A DNA stretch of 64,000 bases, from assembly GCA_963827595.1 (NCBI GenBank), contig CAWHBT010000012.1, positions 186,001-250,000 on the forward strand, written 5' to 3'. Of the stretch, positions 16,937 to 25,309 are shown in pieces (the first letter of the stretch is position 1; each line of letters begins with the position of its first letter). The stretch comes from DATEDA01 sp963827595. GTDB taxonomy: Bacteria > Pseudomonadota > Gammaproteobacteria > Burkholderiales > SG8-39. The notes beneath the pieces were generated by a model. That model saw only the letters and a program-made list of their open reading frames with translations. It was not told the DNA's origin and searched no databases. Made by a program: the position numbers and the translations under genes.

Positions 16937-18431
16937 GTGGACATGCTGCAGCATCTCGTTTCCGGATTCGCGGCAGCGCTCTCCCCGGCCTACCTCGCCT
17001 ACGCGTTTGCCGGCTGCATGCTGGGGACGCTGATCGGCGTTCTCCCGGGCCTCGGACCGGCGGCCGGCACCGCGATCCTGATACCGCTCACTTTCAAGCT
17101 CGATCCCACGGGCGCGATCATCATGCTTTCCGCCATCTACTATGGCGCGATGTACGGCGGCACGATCACCTCCGTGCTGATCAACGTACCGGGCGAGGCA
17201 GCGTCGGTGATCACCTGCATCGACGGTCATCAGCTGGCCGACAGGGTCGCGCCGGAACTGCGCTGGGCATCGCGGCGATCGGCTCCTTCGTCGGCGGCAT
17301 AGACGGCGACGATCGCACTCGTGGTCGTGGCGCGCCGCTCGCCAGATGGCGCTCCGCTTCGGCCGCCGGAGTTCTTCGCGCTGATGCTATTCGGCCTGTG
17401 CCTGGTCAGCGGACTTGCCGGCCGGTCGATGCTCGCGGCGCTGCTGATGACGGTGCTCGGCCTGCTGCTCGCGATGATCGGGATCGACCGGTGCGCGGCG
17501 CGCCGCGGTTCGCATTCGACATCCCCGACCTGTACGACGGCATCGGCTTCATTCCGGTGGTGATGGGCCTGTTCGGCATTTCCGAGATCCTGCTCGACGG
17601 CCGAAGCGCCGGTGCGCGAAGTGGTCCGACACCAAGCTAGAGCAGCCTGCTGCCGAGTCGCGAGGAATGGCGCAGATCGCTGGGCTCGATTGGGCGCGGG
17701 ACCGGAAATCGGATTCGACGCTCGGCCTGATCCCGGGAATCGGGGCGATCGTGCCGACCTTCATGGCCTACGTCGCCGAGAAGCGCCTGTCGAAGAACGC
17801 CTGAGCGCTTCGGGCGGGGTGCCATCGAGGGCGTCGCCGCACCCGAGTCGGCGAACAATGCGTACGCCAATGCGGCGATGATCCCGTTTCTCACCCTCGG
17901 CATCCCCAGCTCGCCGACCATCGCCGTGCTGATGGGCGCGTTCATCATCAACGGGATCACCCCCGGGACCGTTCCTGTTCCAGGAGCGCCCGGACCTGGT
18001 GTGGGCGGTGATCGCGAGCTTTTTTGTCGGCAACGTGATCCTGCTTGACGCTCAACCTGCCCCTGGTCGGCCTGTGGGCGAAGCTGCTGCACCTGCCCTT
18101 CCAGTACCTGTGGGTCGGCGTGCTCCTGTTCTGCGTCGTGGGCGCGTACAGCCTGCAGCAGAGCACCATTCGACGTCTGGAGTCATGATCGCGTTCGGTA
18201 TCATCGGTTACGTGTTCCGCAAGATCGACCTTCCCCTTGCGCCGCTGGTGCTCGGGCTGATACTCGGACCCGCATCGAGAAGTCGTTGCGGACTTCGCTC
18301 GAGATGTCCGAGTGGCGACTACTCGAATATTCATCACGCGGCCGCTTTGCCTCGGATTGCTCATCGCGGCGGCAGCGGTCCTGGTCGGCGCCGCGCTGAA
18401 GCTCGCGCCGAACGCGTTGCGGAAGACCTAG
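16937..18431 (+). pseudogene. TctA-like large permease subunit, multiply frameshifted
   Basis: It begins intact (MDMLQHLVSGFAAALSPAYL, LGTLIGVLPGLGPAAGTAIL, YYGAMYGGTITSVLINVPGE). It then jumps frame near 17265 and repeatedly after that. Recognisable later pieces are FFALMLFGLCLVSGLAGRSM, IPDLYDGIGFIPVVMGLFGI, LIPGIGAIVPTFMAYVAEKR, NNAYANAAMIPFLTLGIPSS and IGYVFRKIDLPLAPLVLGLI. Nearly the whole ~500-residue TctA can be tiled, in order, from the three frames, so the damage is almost entirely small indels. It cannot encode a working transporter as written. Confidence 0.8.
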
Positions 18432-18473
18432 TTTCAGCGGCATCCCTGTAAAATCCAACGAAGGAGGTGGGCC

Positions 18474-19040
18474 ATGATGAAATCCCTAGTGAAACGTGCA
18501 TTGACGGCGAGTTGCGGTGATCGCCGCGTCAAGCGGCATCGCGCTCGCGGATGAATTTTCCCAGCCGGCCGGTGCAGCTGATGATCGCCTATCCGCCGGG
18601 GGGAAGCACCGATGTCGGCGCGCGCATCGTGGCCTCGATCGCGGAGAAGATTCTCGGCAAGCCGATCGTGGTGGTGAACAAGCCCGGCGCGGGCGGCCAG
18701 GTCGGCTGGACCGACATGGACGCGGCAAAAGCCCGACGGCTACTTCATCGGCTATATCAACCTTCCGGCCACCAACACCGTGGTGCTCGATCCTGACCGC
18801 AAGGCGATCTTCGGGGTCGATGCGTTCGTGCCGATCATCAACCAGGTGCTCGATCCGGGCATCGTCTGGGTGCGCGCCGACAGTCCGTACAAGACGCTGA
18901 AGGATCTTGTGGACGCCGCGAAGAAGGCGCCGAACACGATTCGCACCGCGACCACGGGCATCCTGAGCGACGACCATCTCGCCATCCTGATGCTCGAGGA
19001 AGCGGCGCCCGGCGCGATCTTTCGCATCGTGCACCTGGAC
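18474..19040 (+). pseudogene. TctC/Bug-family binding protein, frameshifted and 3'-truncated
   Basis: ATG 18474 keeps a strong AAGGAGGTG site. Signal-peptide residues MMKSLVKRALTAS are followed by a frame change to VIAASSGIALADEF. Another change at a T4 run restores PSRPVQLMIAYPPGGSTDVG, the Bug-family N-terminus. A later frame gives PNTIRTATTGILSDDHLAIL. Homology stops after FRIVHLD (about 19040), where an unrelated promoter-like sequence and the VWA gene begin, so roughly the last 150 residues are missing. It is the last gene of the decayed cluster. Confidence 0.78.
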
Positions 19041-19054
19041 CGGCTCCGGGTCGG

Positions 19055-19063
19055 TGCTAAAGT
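19055..19063 (+). promoter_or_regulatory. Extended -10 promoter of the VWA gene
   Basis: TGC-TAAAGT lies 29 bases before the GTG start of the VWA gene, directly downstream of the point where Bug homology ends. It was presumably the native promoter before deletion brought the remnant next to it. This is a motif match only. Confidence 0.4.
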
Positions 19064-19091
19064 AGTAAGGGCGAGGCGCGGAAAGAACCCG

Positions 19092-20141
19092 GTGACGTAT
19101 CTGTGGCCTGAGATGCTCTGGCTGTTGGCCGCCGCGCCGGCGCTCGTCGGCGCGTACGTGCTGCTGCTGCGGCGGAAGAAGAAAGGCGTGCTGAGGTACG
19201 CGAGCCTGAGCCTCGTCAAGGACGCCATCGGGCCCGGCCAGCGGATCCGGCGACACGTTCCGCCGGCGCTCTTCCTGGCGGCGATGATCGCGGCGCTGGT
19301 CGCGATCGCGCGTCCGAGCGCCGTGATCACCTTGCCCTCCGAGCAGCGGACCATCATTCTCGCCATCGACGTCTCCCTCAGCATGCGCGCGACGGACGTC
19401 GAGCCGAACCGCCTGGTCGCCGCGCAGGCCGCGGCGAAGGCCTTCGTCGCGGAGCAGCCGAAAGACGTCCGCATCGGGATCGTGTCCTTCGCCGGCACCG
19501 CATCGCTCGTGCAGCAGCCGACCCAGAACCGCGAGGACCTCATTGCGGCCATCGACCGGTTGCAGCTGCAGCGCCACACCGCGATCGGGAGCGGCCTCAT
19601 CGTCTCCTTAGCGGCGGTGTTTCCGGACGAGGACATCGACCTCGAGTCCGTGATCTTCGGGCGGGCGTTCGCGCGCGAGCGCAACGCCCCGATCGAGGGG
19701 GCGCGGAAGGCGGAGAGGAAGCCGTTTCAGCCGGTCCCGCCCGGCTCCTACGCCTCCGCCGCGATCATCCTGCTGACCGACGGCCGGCGGACGACCGGCC
19801 CCGATCCCGTCGAGGCGGCGCGGATGGCCGCCGACCGCGGCGTTCGCGTCTTCACCGTGGGGTTCGGCACCGCGGCCGGCAGCGCGGTGGACATCGACGG
19901 CTGGTCCATCTACATGCGCTTCGACGAGGAGACCCTGAAGGCGATCGCCGAAGTGACCCGCGCCCAGTATTTCCACGCCGGCAGCGCGGCCGATCTGCAG
20001 AAAGTCTACGAGACCCTGAACGCGAAGTTCGTGCTGGAGAGGAAGGAGACCGAGATCACCGCCCTGTTCGCGGCCGGCGCAGCGGTCCTCGCGGCGGCGT
20101 CGGCGGCGCTCTCGATTCTCTGGTTCCGCCGGATCGTGTGA
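19092..20141 (+). CDS. VWA-domain membrane protein, BatA-like
   Basis: 349 residues. The N-terminus has a hydrophobic anchor (LWPEMLWLLAAAPALVGAYV), a basic loop and a second membrane segment (PPALFLAAMIAALVAIA). A von Willebrand A domain follows with MIDAS motif DVSLSMR and the conserved Thr region; IILLTDGRRTTGPDP is the second MIDAS strand. A C-terminal membrane helix (ALFAAGAAVLAAASAALSIL) closes it. This is the BatA/BatB plan (Aerotolerance operon), though no MoxR ATPase is adjacent. GTG 19092 is chosen because upstream in-frame codons belong to the Bug remnant. It is followed 27 bases later by the DsrE gene. Confidence 0.85.
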   Translation: MTYLWPEMLWLLAAAPALVGAYVLLLRRKKKGVLRYASLSLVKDAIGPGQRIRRHVPPALFLAAMIAALVAIARPSAVITLPSEQRTIILAIDVSLSMRATDVEPNRLVAAQAAAKAFVAEQPKDVRIGIVSFAGTASLVQQPTQNREDLIAAIDRLQLQRHTAIGSGLIVSLAAVFPDEDIDLESVIFGRAFARERNAPIEGARKAERKPFQPVPPGSYASAAIILLTDGRRTTGPDPVEAARMAADRGVRVFTVGFGTAAGSAVDIDGWSIYMRFDEETLKAIAEVTRAQYFHAGSAADLQKVYETLNAKFVLERKETEITALFAAGAAVLAAASAALSILWFRRIV

Positions 20142-20168
20142 CCGCCGCGACCCAGAGGAGAAACAAAC

Positions 20169-20585
20169 ATGAGCAAACTTCGAGCGCTAGCGGCCGTCGC
20201 CGCGTTCGCCATCGCGGGCGCCGCGACCGCACAGGACAAGGTCGTCTACCACTTGAGCGACGGGCTCGCTCAGGCATCGAACGGCCTGCGCAACATCAGG
20301 AACCATCTCGAGGTCGACCCGAAGGCGAAGATCGTGGTGGTCACGCACGCGCAGGGCGTGGACTTCCTGATGGGCGGCGCGCAGGACCGCAACGGCAACC
20401 CGTACAACGTCGCGGTCGAGGAGCTCAAATCGCAGGGCGTCACGTTCGAGGTCTGCCAGATCACCCTGCGCAATCGCAAGCTCGACGCGAAGCAGTTCCT
20501 CCCGGAGGTCGAATTCGTGCCCTCGGGCGTGCAGCGGATCACCCAGCTGCAGCAACGCGCGGGGTTCGCGTACATCAAGCCTTAG
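20169..20585 (+). CDS. Periplasmic DsrE-family protein
   Basis: 138 residues with a signal peptide (MSKLRALAAVAAFAIAGAATAQ). The mature part is a DsrE/YchN-like alpha/beta fold: KVVYHLSDGLAQASNGLRNI, then KIVVVTHAQGVDFLMGG and GVTFEVCQITLRNRKL. The C-terminal EFVPSGVQRITQLQQRAGFAYIKP is typical of exported DsrE proteins next to sulfur or respiratory genes. One Cys (in FEVCQITL) occupies the position often found in this family. An AGAGGAG site precedes the ATG. No partner can be named. Confidence 0.84.
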   Translation: MSKLRALAAVAAFAIAGAATAQDKVVYHLSDGLAQASNGLRNIRNHLEVDPKAKIVVVTHAQGVDFLMGGAQDRNGNPYNVAVEELKSQGVTFEVCQITLRNRKLDAKQFLPEVEFVPSGVQRITQLQQRAGFAYIKP

Positions 20586-20596
20586 GCGCGCGCACC

Positions 20597-21040
20597 TCAG
20601 CCGGCGAACGCCTGCCGGACGCTTTCGCTCCGCAGCGTGACGATCGTCGCGGCGCAGATCGCAACGATCGGGATCAGCACGACGAAGAGGCCGGCGACTG
20701 CGGGGAGCCAGTTGACCGGTTCGGCGGCACGCTGTCGCCTGAACGCGTAGAGCCGCGTCGCCGCCGAGAGCAGGACGAGCACGATCAGCGTCCAGCAGAA
20801 GAACTCGAGAATGTGCCGCGCCCACGGCTTCAGGGCGATCACGCCGATCCCGCCCGCCAGCCCGAGGAACCAGATCCCGAACAGCGCGACGTCGTTCCAG
20901 GCGGTCCGCGACAGGACCCGACGCTCGAGCTCGCCAGCCCGGTGCAGCGCCATGGTGAGGACCGCGCCGAGGCCGAGCGCCAGGACGCTCGCGATCGTGA
21001 AGAACCAGCCGATGAACGGCAGCGGCAGCGACAGGTCCAC
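20597..21040 (-). CDS. Four-helix membrane protein at the end of the hyf-like operon
   Basis: 147 residues with about four hydrophobic segments (residues about 8-30, 50-72, 78-96 and 115-137) and few charged residues apart from the basic loop RLYAFRRQRAAEPVNW. I do not recognise a named family. It starts 3 bases after the NuoB-like gene stop, so it is co-transcribed with the hydrogenase-like complex and may be an accessory or anchor subunit of it. This role is inference from position only. Confidence 0.72.
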   Translation of the reverse strand: MDLSLPLPFIGWFFTIASVLALGLGAVLTMALHRAGELERRVLSRTAWNDVALFGIWFLGLAGGIGVIALKPWARHILEFFCWTLIVLVLLSAATRLYAFRRQRAAEPVNWLPAVAGLFVVLIPIVAICAATIVTLRSESVRQAFAG

Positions 21041-21043
21041 GCG

Positions 21044-21562
21044 CTATCCTCGTCCCGGCGTGGTGATCGCGGTGAGGATTCCCTGCAGGATCGCGACAGG
21101 CGTCGGCGGGCAGCCTGGCACTGCAACGTCGACCGGGATCACGTTCGCGACGCGCCCGCAGCTCGCGTAGCTCTCGCCGAAGATCCCGCCGGTGCAGCCG
21201 CAGTCGCCGACGGCGACGACGAGCTTCGGCTCCGGCGTCGCCTCGTAGGTCCGCAGCAGCGCTTCCTCCAGGTGGCGCGAGACCGGCCCGGTCACGAGCA
21301 GCAGGTCGGCGTGCCGCGGGCTCGCGACGAACTTGATCCCGAGCCGCTCCAGGTTGTAATAGGGGCTGTTCGTCGCGTGGATCTCCAGCTCGCAGCCGTT
21401 GCACGAGCCGGCATCGACGTGCCGGACCGCGAGCGCGCGGCCGAAGTGCTTGAGCACTGCCTCGTCCAGCCGCTGCGCGAGCACGCGGAGCTGCTCGTCC
21501 GGCAGCGGCGGCGCTTCGGTGACGAGGCCCGTCTTAACGACCTGCTTGAGCAACTGGTACAT
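21044..21562 (-). CDS. hyfI: HyfI/NuoB-like 4Fe-4S subunit
   Basis: 172 residues, the small electron-transfer subunit of group-4 hydrogenase-like complexes, homologous to NuoB. Four Cys groups match a proximal 4Fe-4S site: GSCNGCELEI (C54, C57), VAVGDCGCTGG (C121, C123), ASCGRV (C135) and VPGCPPTP (C151). The cluster ligands are therefore kept, unlike the NiFe ligands in the partner HyfG. ATG 21562 follows a stem-loop gap; an upstream ATG at 21622 would start inside the stem-loop. The cluster would link to quinone or to an electron donor that is not encoded nearby: no NuoI-like ferredoxin subunit is present. Confidence 0.88.
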   Translation of the reverse strand: MYQLLKQVVKTGLVTEAPPLPDEQLRVLAQRLDEAVLKHFGRALAVRHVDAGSCNGCELEIHATNSPYYNLERLGIKFVASPRHADLLLVTGPVSRHLEEALLRTYEATPEPKLVVAVGDCGCTGGIFGESYASCGRVANVIPVDVAVPGCPPTPVAILQGILTAITTPGRG

Positions 21563-21590
21563 GTCGAGCTCTGCTTTTCTGAGAGAGTTG

Positions 21591-21625
21591 GCGTTGCGGT
21601 GCAGGTTCTTTCTGCACCGCAACGC
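21591..21625. other. 14-bp perfect stem-loop inside the hyf-like operon
   Basis: GCGTTGCGGTGCAG and CTGCACCGCAACGC flank a 7-base loop. The structure sits between the hyfG-like stop and the hyfI-like start on the transcribed strand. No U-run follows in the direction of the operon, so a simple terminator is unlikely. mRNA processing or stabilisation that sets subunit ratios is the better guess. Confidence 0.7.
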
Positions 21626-21636
21626 GTCGTTGCTTT

Positions 21637-23184
21637 TTATACGTCGTGCCCGCTATAGGACAGGTTGAAGGACTTATTGATCAGCGGAAAGTCGGGAACG
21701 ATGTTGCCGAGCACCGCGCGCTCGAGCAGCGGCCAGTTCTGCCACGACGGGTCGTGCGGGTGCAGCCGATGGATGCGGCCGCGCTCGGCGGTGTCGAGCG
21801 CGATCAAAACGTCGCCGCGCCAGCCCTCGACCCAGCCGACGCCCAGCCGACCGGCTGACGGTTCGTTGACCGGGACGCGGACCGGCCCCTCCGGCAGGCG
21901 CGCGAGGAGCAGGCGCACCAAGCGCGCCGCTTCCGCGAGCTCGTCGAAGCGCACCGCGGCGCGCGCGGCGACATCGCCGCCGTCGTGGGCGGCGATGCGG
22001 ACCCCGAGCGCGTCATAGGGCGCGACCGGGTGGTCGACCCGCAGGTCGCGACGGAGACCGCTCGCCCGCCCCGCGAGACCGGTGAGCCCCATCCGCGCCG
22101 CCAGCTCCGGCGCGACCTGACCGGTGGTCATGAACCGGTCCTGCACTCCGGCGTGCTCGTCGTAGATCGCGCGGAGCCGACGGACCTCCGGCTCGATGCG
22201 GTCGAGCGCGGTCAGGATCCGCGCCGCACCGCCGACCGGCAGGTCGCAGCCGACCCCGCCTGGCGTCACCGCATCCATTAGGTAGCGGTGGCCGAAGAGC
22301 TCGCCGTTGAGGCGCAGCAGGTCCTCCTTGACGCGCCAGAACTGAAAGAAGCCGAACGAGAGCGCGACGTCGTTGCCGAGGTAGCCGAGGTCGCCGAGGT
22401 GGTTCGCGATCCGCTCCAGCTCGAGGAAGCACCCGCGCAGCGCGGCGGCGCGCGGGGGCGGTTCGGTCCCGGTGGCGCCCTCCACCGCCATCGCGTACGC
22501 CCAGGCGAAGGCGACCGTCGCATCCCCGCTCACCCGCCCCGCGAGACGCGCGCCCTCGTCGAGCGTCATCGCCTCGAAGCGCTTCTCGATCCCCTTGTGC
22601 TTGTAGCCGAGCCGCTCCTCGAGCCGCAGGATCTTCTCGCCGACGACCGAGAAGCGGAAGTGACCCGGCTCGATCGTCCCGGCGTGCACCGGCCCGACCG
22701 GGATCTCGTGCACGCCTTCGCCCTCGACCTTGACGAACGGGTAGCGGTCCGCGGTGCGCGGGAAGCGGCTGGCGGCGTCGAAGTCCTTGCGCAGCGGGAA
22801 GACGCCGCCCGGCCAGGCGCCGTGGCGGAGCCACTTCCGGTGGTCGGGGCTTTCATCGGCGTGGATGCCGAGGAGATCGTAGGCGGCCCGCTGCATCCGG
22901 TTCGCCGCGGGAAAGAGGTCGGCGATGCCGTGATAGCGCGGGTGCTCGCGTGCGAGCGGGACCGTCAGCCAGAAGAGACCGCGCGGCAGGGCGAGAGCGA
23001 CGTGCAGCGCGAACCCGCCGCCCCGCGGCGTCTCGTCGCTGCCCCAGAGCGCCACGAGGCGGGCGTTCTTCGCGCGCGCCTGCTCGCAGACCTCGCGCAG
23101 CCGGCCCGGCTCGATCGCCGCGTGGTACGCCGGCATCGCGCCGGGGACGCGCTTGGTCTCGATGGACAGTGCTTGCGACGGCAC
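21637..23184 (-). CDS. hyfG: HyfG/HycE-like large subunit lacking NiFe-binding cysteines
   Basis: 515 residues: an N-terminal NuoC-like domain (to about residue 150) fused to a NuoD/hydrogenase large-subunit-like domain. The usual N-terminal CxxC motif is replaced by GRVSGDATVAFAWAYAMAVE (about residues 216-235). The C-terminal DPCxxC motif is replaced in DFPLINKSFNLSYSGHDV, which aligns position by position with hydrogenase PLI-GSLDPCYSC. With all four ligands missing, the subunit cannot hold a NiFe centre. It fits the energy-converting-hydrogenase-related (Ehr-type) proteins. GTG 23184 has a GGAG site. Confidence 0.88.
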   Translation of the reverse strand: MPSQALSIETKRVPGAMPAYHAAIEPGRLREVCEQARAKNARLVALWGSDETPRGGGFALHVALALPRGLFWLTVPLAREHPRYHGIADLFPAANRMQRAAYDLLGIHADESPDHRKWLRHGAWPGGVFPLRKDFDAASRFPRTADRYPFVKVEGEGVHEIPVGPVHAGTIEPGHFRFSVVGEKILRLEERLGYKHKGIEKRFEAMTLDEGARLAGRVSGDATVAFAWAYAMAVEGATGTEPPPRAAALRGCFLELERIANHLGDLGYLGNDVALSFGFFQFWRVKEDLLRLNGELFGHRYLMDAVTPGGVGCDLPVGGAARILTALDRIEPEVRRLRAIYDEHAGVQDRFMTTGQVAPELAARMGLTGLAGRASGLRRDLRVDHPVAPYDALGVRIAAHDGGDVAARAAVRFDELAEAARLVRLLLARLPEGPVRVPVNEPSAGRLGVGWVEGWRGDVLIALDTAERGRIHRLHPHDPSWQNWPLLERAVLGNIVPDFPLINKSFNLSYSGHDV

Positions 23185-23195
23185 GCGAGACTCCG

Positions 23196-24644
23196 TCAGC
23201 CGATGAGCGCCGCGGCCTGCCGGTACCAGTCGACGAGGTACGGCGGGATGTACAGGCCGAGCATCAGCACGATCGCGAGGTGCACGAACACCGGGACCAG
23301 CGCCGGCGGATGCGGCAGCGGCCGCGCGGTCGGCTCGCCGAACACCATCGGCTGCACCTTGCCGAAGACCGCGGCGAACGCCACCCCGAGGGCGACCAGC
23401 AGGAACGGCGTCGCCCACCAGTGCTCGTGCATCGCGGTGGTGAGCACCATGAACTCGCTCGTGAACACACCGAAGGGCGGCATCCCGAGGATGGCGAGGG
23501 TGCCGATCGCCAGCCCCCAGCCGATGGTCGGGCTCTGTCGCATCAGGCCGCGGATCGAGTCCATGTTTTGGGTGCCGGTGGCGTGCGCGGCGTGGCCCAC
23601 CGTGAAGAAGATCGCGGACTTCGTGAGCGAATGCACCGTCATGTGCAGCAGCCCCGCGAACGCCGCCACCGGTCCGCCCATGCCGAACGCGAACGTCATG
23701 ATCCCCATGTGCTCGACCGACGAGTAGGCGAACATGCGCTTGATGTCCTTCTGGCGCGACAGGAAGAACGCCGCGACGACCACCGACACCAGCCCGAAGC
23801 CCATCATCAGGTTCCCCGAGAACCGGGTCTCGAGCGCGCCGTCCACCAGCACCTTGCTGCGCACCACGGCGTACAGCGCCACGTTGAGGAGCAGCCCGGA
23901 CAGCACCGCGGAGACCGGCGTCGGCCCTTCCGCATGGGCGTCGGGCAGCCAGTTGTGGAGCGGGACGAGGCCGACCTTGGTGCCGTAGCCCATGAGCAGG
24001 AACACGAACGCGAGCGACAGCACCGTCGGCTCGAGCTCGCCGCGCACCTCGTGGAGATGCGTCCACAGCAGTGCCGTTCCGCCCGGCCCGAGCACCTTCT
24101 CGGCCGCGAAGTAGAGCAGGATCGTCCCGAACAGCGCCTGGGCGATCCCGACGCTGCACAGGATGAAGTACTTCCACGCCGCCTCCAGGCTTTGCGGGGT
24201 GCGGTAGAGGCTCACCAGCAGCACCGTCGACAGCGTCGCGCCCTCCATCGCCACCCACATGATGCCGACGTTGTTGGTCAGCAGGGTGAGGAGCATCGTG
24301 AAGCTGAACAGCTGATACATGCTGTGGTACAGGCGCAGTCGGCCCGCGCTCAGCCGGCCGTCGTGCTCCTCGGTGCGCATGTACGGCCGCGAGAAGAGCG
24401 CAGTCGTGAACCCGACGAACGCGGTGAGCGCGACCAGGAAGACGTTAAACGGATCGACGAAGAACTGCTCCTCGAGCGCGGTGATCGGCCCGTCCGCGAC
24501 GACGCGCGCGGTCAGCGCCGCCGCCGCCGCAAGCGTCGCGAGGCTCATGGCCGCGTTCAGCTCGGCGGCCCAGGGCTTGTGGCCGACGAGGCCGAGCGCG
24601 AGGCCGCCGAGGAGCGGGATGCCGAGGACGACGAGGATCTCCAC
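23196..24644 (-). CDS. hyfF: HyfF-like proton-pumping membrane subunit (NuoN/L-type)
   Basis: 482 residues with about 13-14 hydrophobic segments, the antiporter-like Proton_antipo_M family. Typical parts are VGIMWVAMEGATLSTVLLVS (conserved membrane Glu), MGYGTKVGLVPLHNWLPDAH (Lys in TM7 and the HNWLPDAH loop) and SRQKDIKRMFAYSSVEHMGI. GTG 24644 has a perfect AAGGAGG site at 24656-24650 and lies 1 base after the hyfE-like stop. It would translocate protons or sodium within the complex. HyfF and HyfB type subunits occur together here. Confidence 0.9.
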   Translation of the reverse strand: MEILVVLGIPLLGGLALGLVGHKPWAAELNAAMSLATLAAAAALTARVVADGPITALEEQFFVDPFNVFLVALTAFVGFTTALFSRPYMRTEEHDGRLSAGRLRLYHSMYQLFSFTMLLTLLTNNVGIMWVAMEGATLSTVLLVSLYRTPQSLEAAWKYFILCSVGIAQALFGTILLYFAAEKVLGPGGTALLWTHLHEVRGELEPTVLSLAFVFLLMGYGTKVGLVPLHNWLPDAHAEGPTPVSAVLSGLLLNVALYAVVRSKVLVDGALETRFSGNLMMGFGLVSVVVAAFFLSRQKDIKRMFAYSSVEHMGIMTFAFGMGGPVAAFAGLLHMTVHSLTKSAIFFTVGHAAHATGTQNMDSIRGLMRQSPTIGWGLAIGTLAILGMPPFGVFTSEFMVLTTAMHEHWWATPFLLVALGVAFAAVFGKVQPMVFGEPTARPLPHPPALVPVFVHLAIVLMLGLYIPPYLVDWYRQAAALIG

Positions 24645-24645
24645 G

Positions 24646-25308
24646 CTAGTCCTCCTTGAGCTTCTCCATGTGCCGGATGTCCAGGCTGTCGAACTGCTCG
24701 CGGATGTGGAAGAAGAAGATGCCGAAGATGAACGTCGCCACGAGCACGTCGAGCGCAACCCCGAGCTCCACGACGAGCGGCATGCCGTAGGTGGCGCTGG
24801 TGGCGGCGAACAGCAGGCCGTTCTCCATGGCGAGGAAGCCGATCACCTGGGGAATGGCCTTGCGCCGCACGATCATCATCAGGAACGAGAGCAGCACGCT
24901 CGCGAGCGCGATGCCGAGAGTGCTGCGCGTGATGCTGCCTGCCATCTGGGAGATCGGCGTCGCGAGCGCGAACGCGAAGATCACGAGCGCGATCCCGGCG
25001 AGCATCGTGGTCGGGATGTTGATCAGCGTCTCGACGTCCCAGCGCACGTCGAGCCGGTCGATGAGCCGATGCAGCGCCCACGGGATGAGGATCACCTTGA
25101 GCCCGATGGTGAGCGCCGCCGAAACGTAAAGGTGCGGCTGCGTGGTGGTGTACGCCACCACCAGCGTCGAAGCCGCGAGCGCCGCCCCCTGCCAGGCGAA
25201 CAGCCGCACGAGGCTCAGGACGCGCCGCTGCGAGAGCATCGCGAAGGCGACCAGCAGCAGGAACGCCGCGAGCAGGTTGACGATCTGGCCGGACACTGAG
25301 GCGTTCAC
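24646..25308 (-). CDS. hyfE: HyfE-like membrane subunit
   Basis: 220 residues with about six to seven hydrophobic segments, the hydrogenase-4 subunit E family (NuoK-like C-terminal part). Recognisable regions are SAALTIGLKVILIPWALHRL, LASVLLSFLMMIVRRKAIPQ and VIGFLAMENGLLFAATSATY, the last carrying a conserved membrane Glu. It has a GTG start at 25308, 1 base after the hyfC-like stop. The short charged tail (EQFDSLDIRHMEKLKED) faces the cytoplasm and contains the overlapped ribosome site of the next gene. Confidence 0.88.
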   Translation of the reverse strand: MNASVSGQIVNLLAAFLLLVAFAMLSQRRVLSLVRLFAWQGAALAASTLVVAYTTTQPHLYVSAALTIGLKVILIPWALHRLIDRLDVRWDVETLINIPTTMLAGIALVIFAFALATPISQMAGSITRSTLGIALASVLLSFLMMIVRRKAIPQVIGFLAMENGLLFAATSATYGMPLVVELGVALDVLVATFIFGIFFFHIREQFDSLDIRHMEKLKED

Positions 25309-25309
25309 G

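Noticed and set aside
21637..23184. Annotation of the complex as a functional NiFe hydrogenase or formate hydrogenlyase
   Set aside because: Both CxxC motifs of the large subunit are absent and no maturation genes are present, so hydrogen chemistry is not supported.
23196..24258. A single 873-residue frame extending the hyfG-like gene upstream on the minus strand
   Set aside because: The upstream part is an out-of-frame reading of the hyfF-like gene; the HyfG family start fits GTG 23184, which has a ribosome site.
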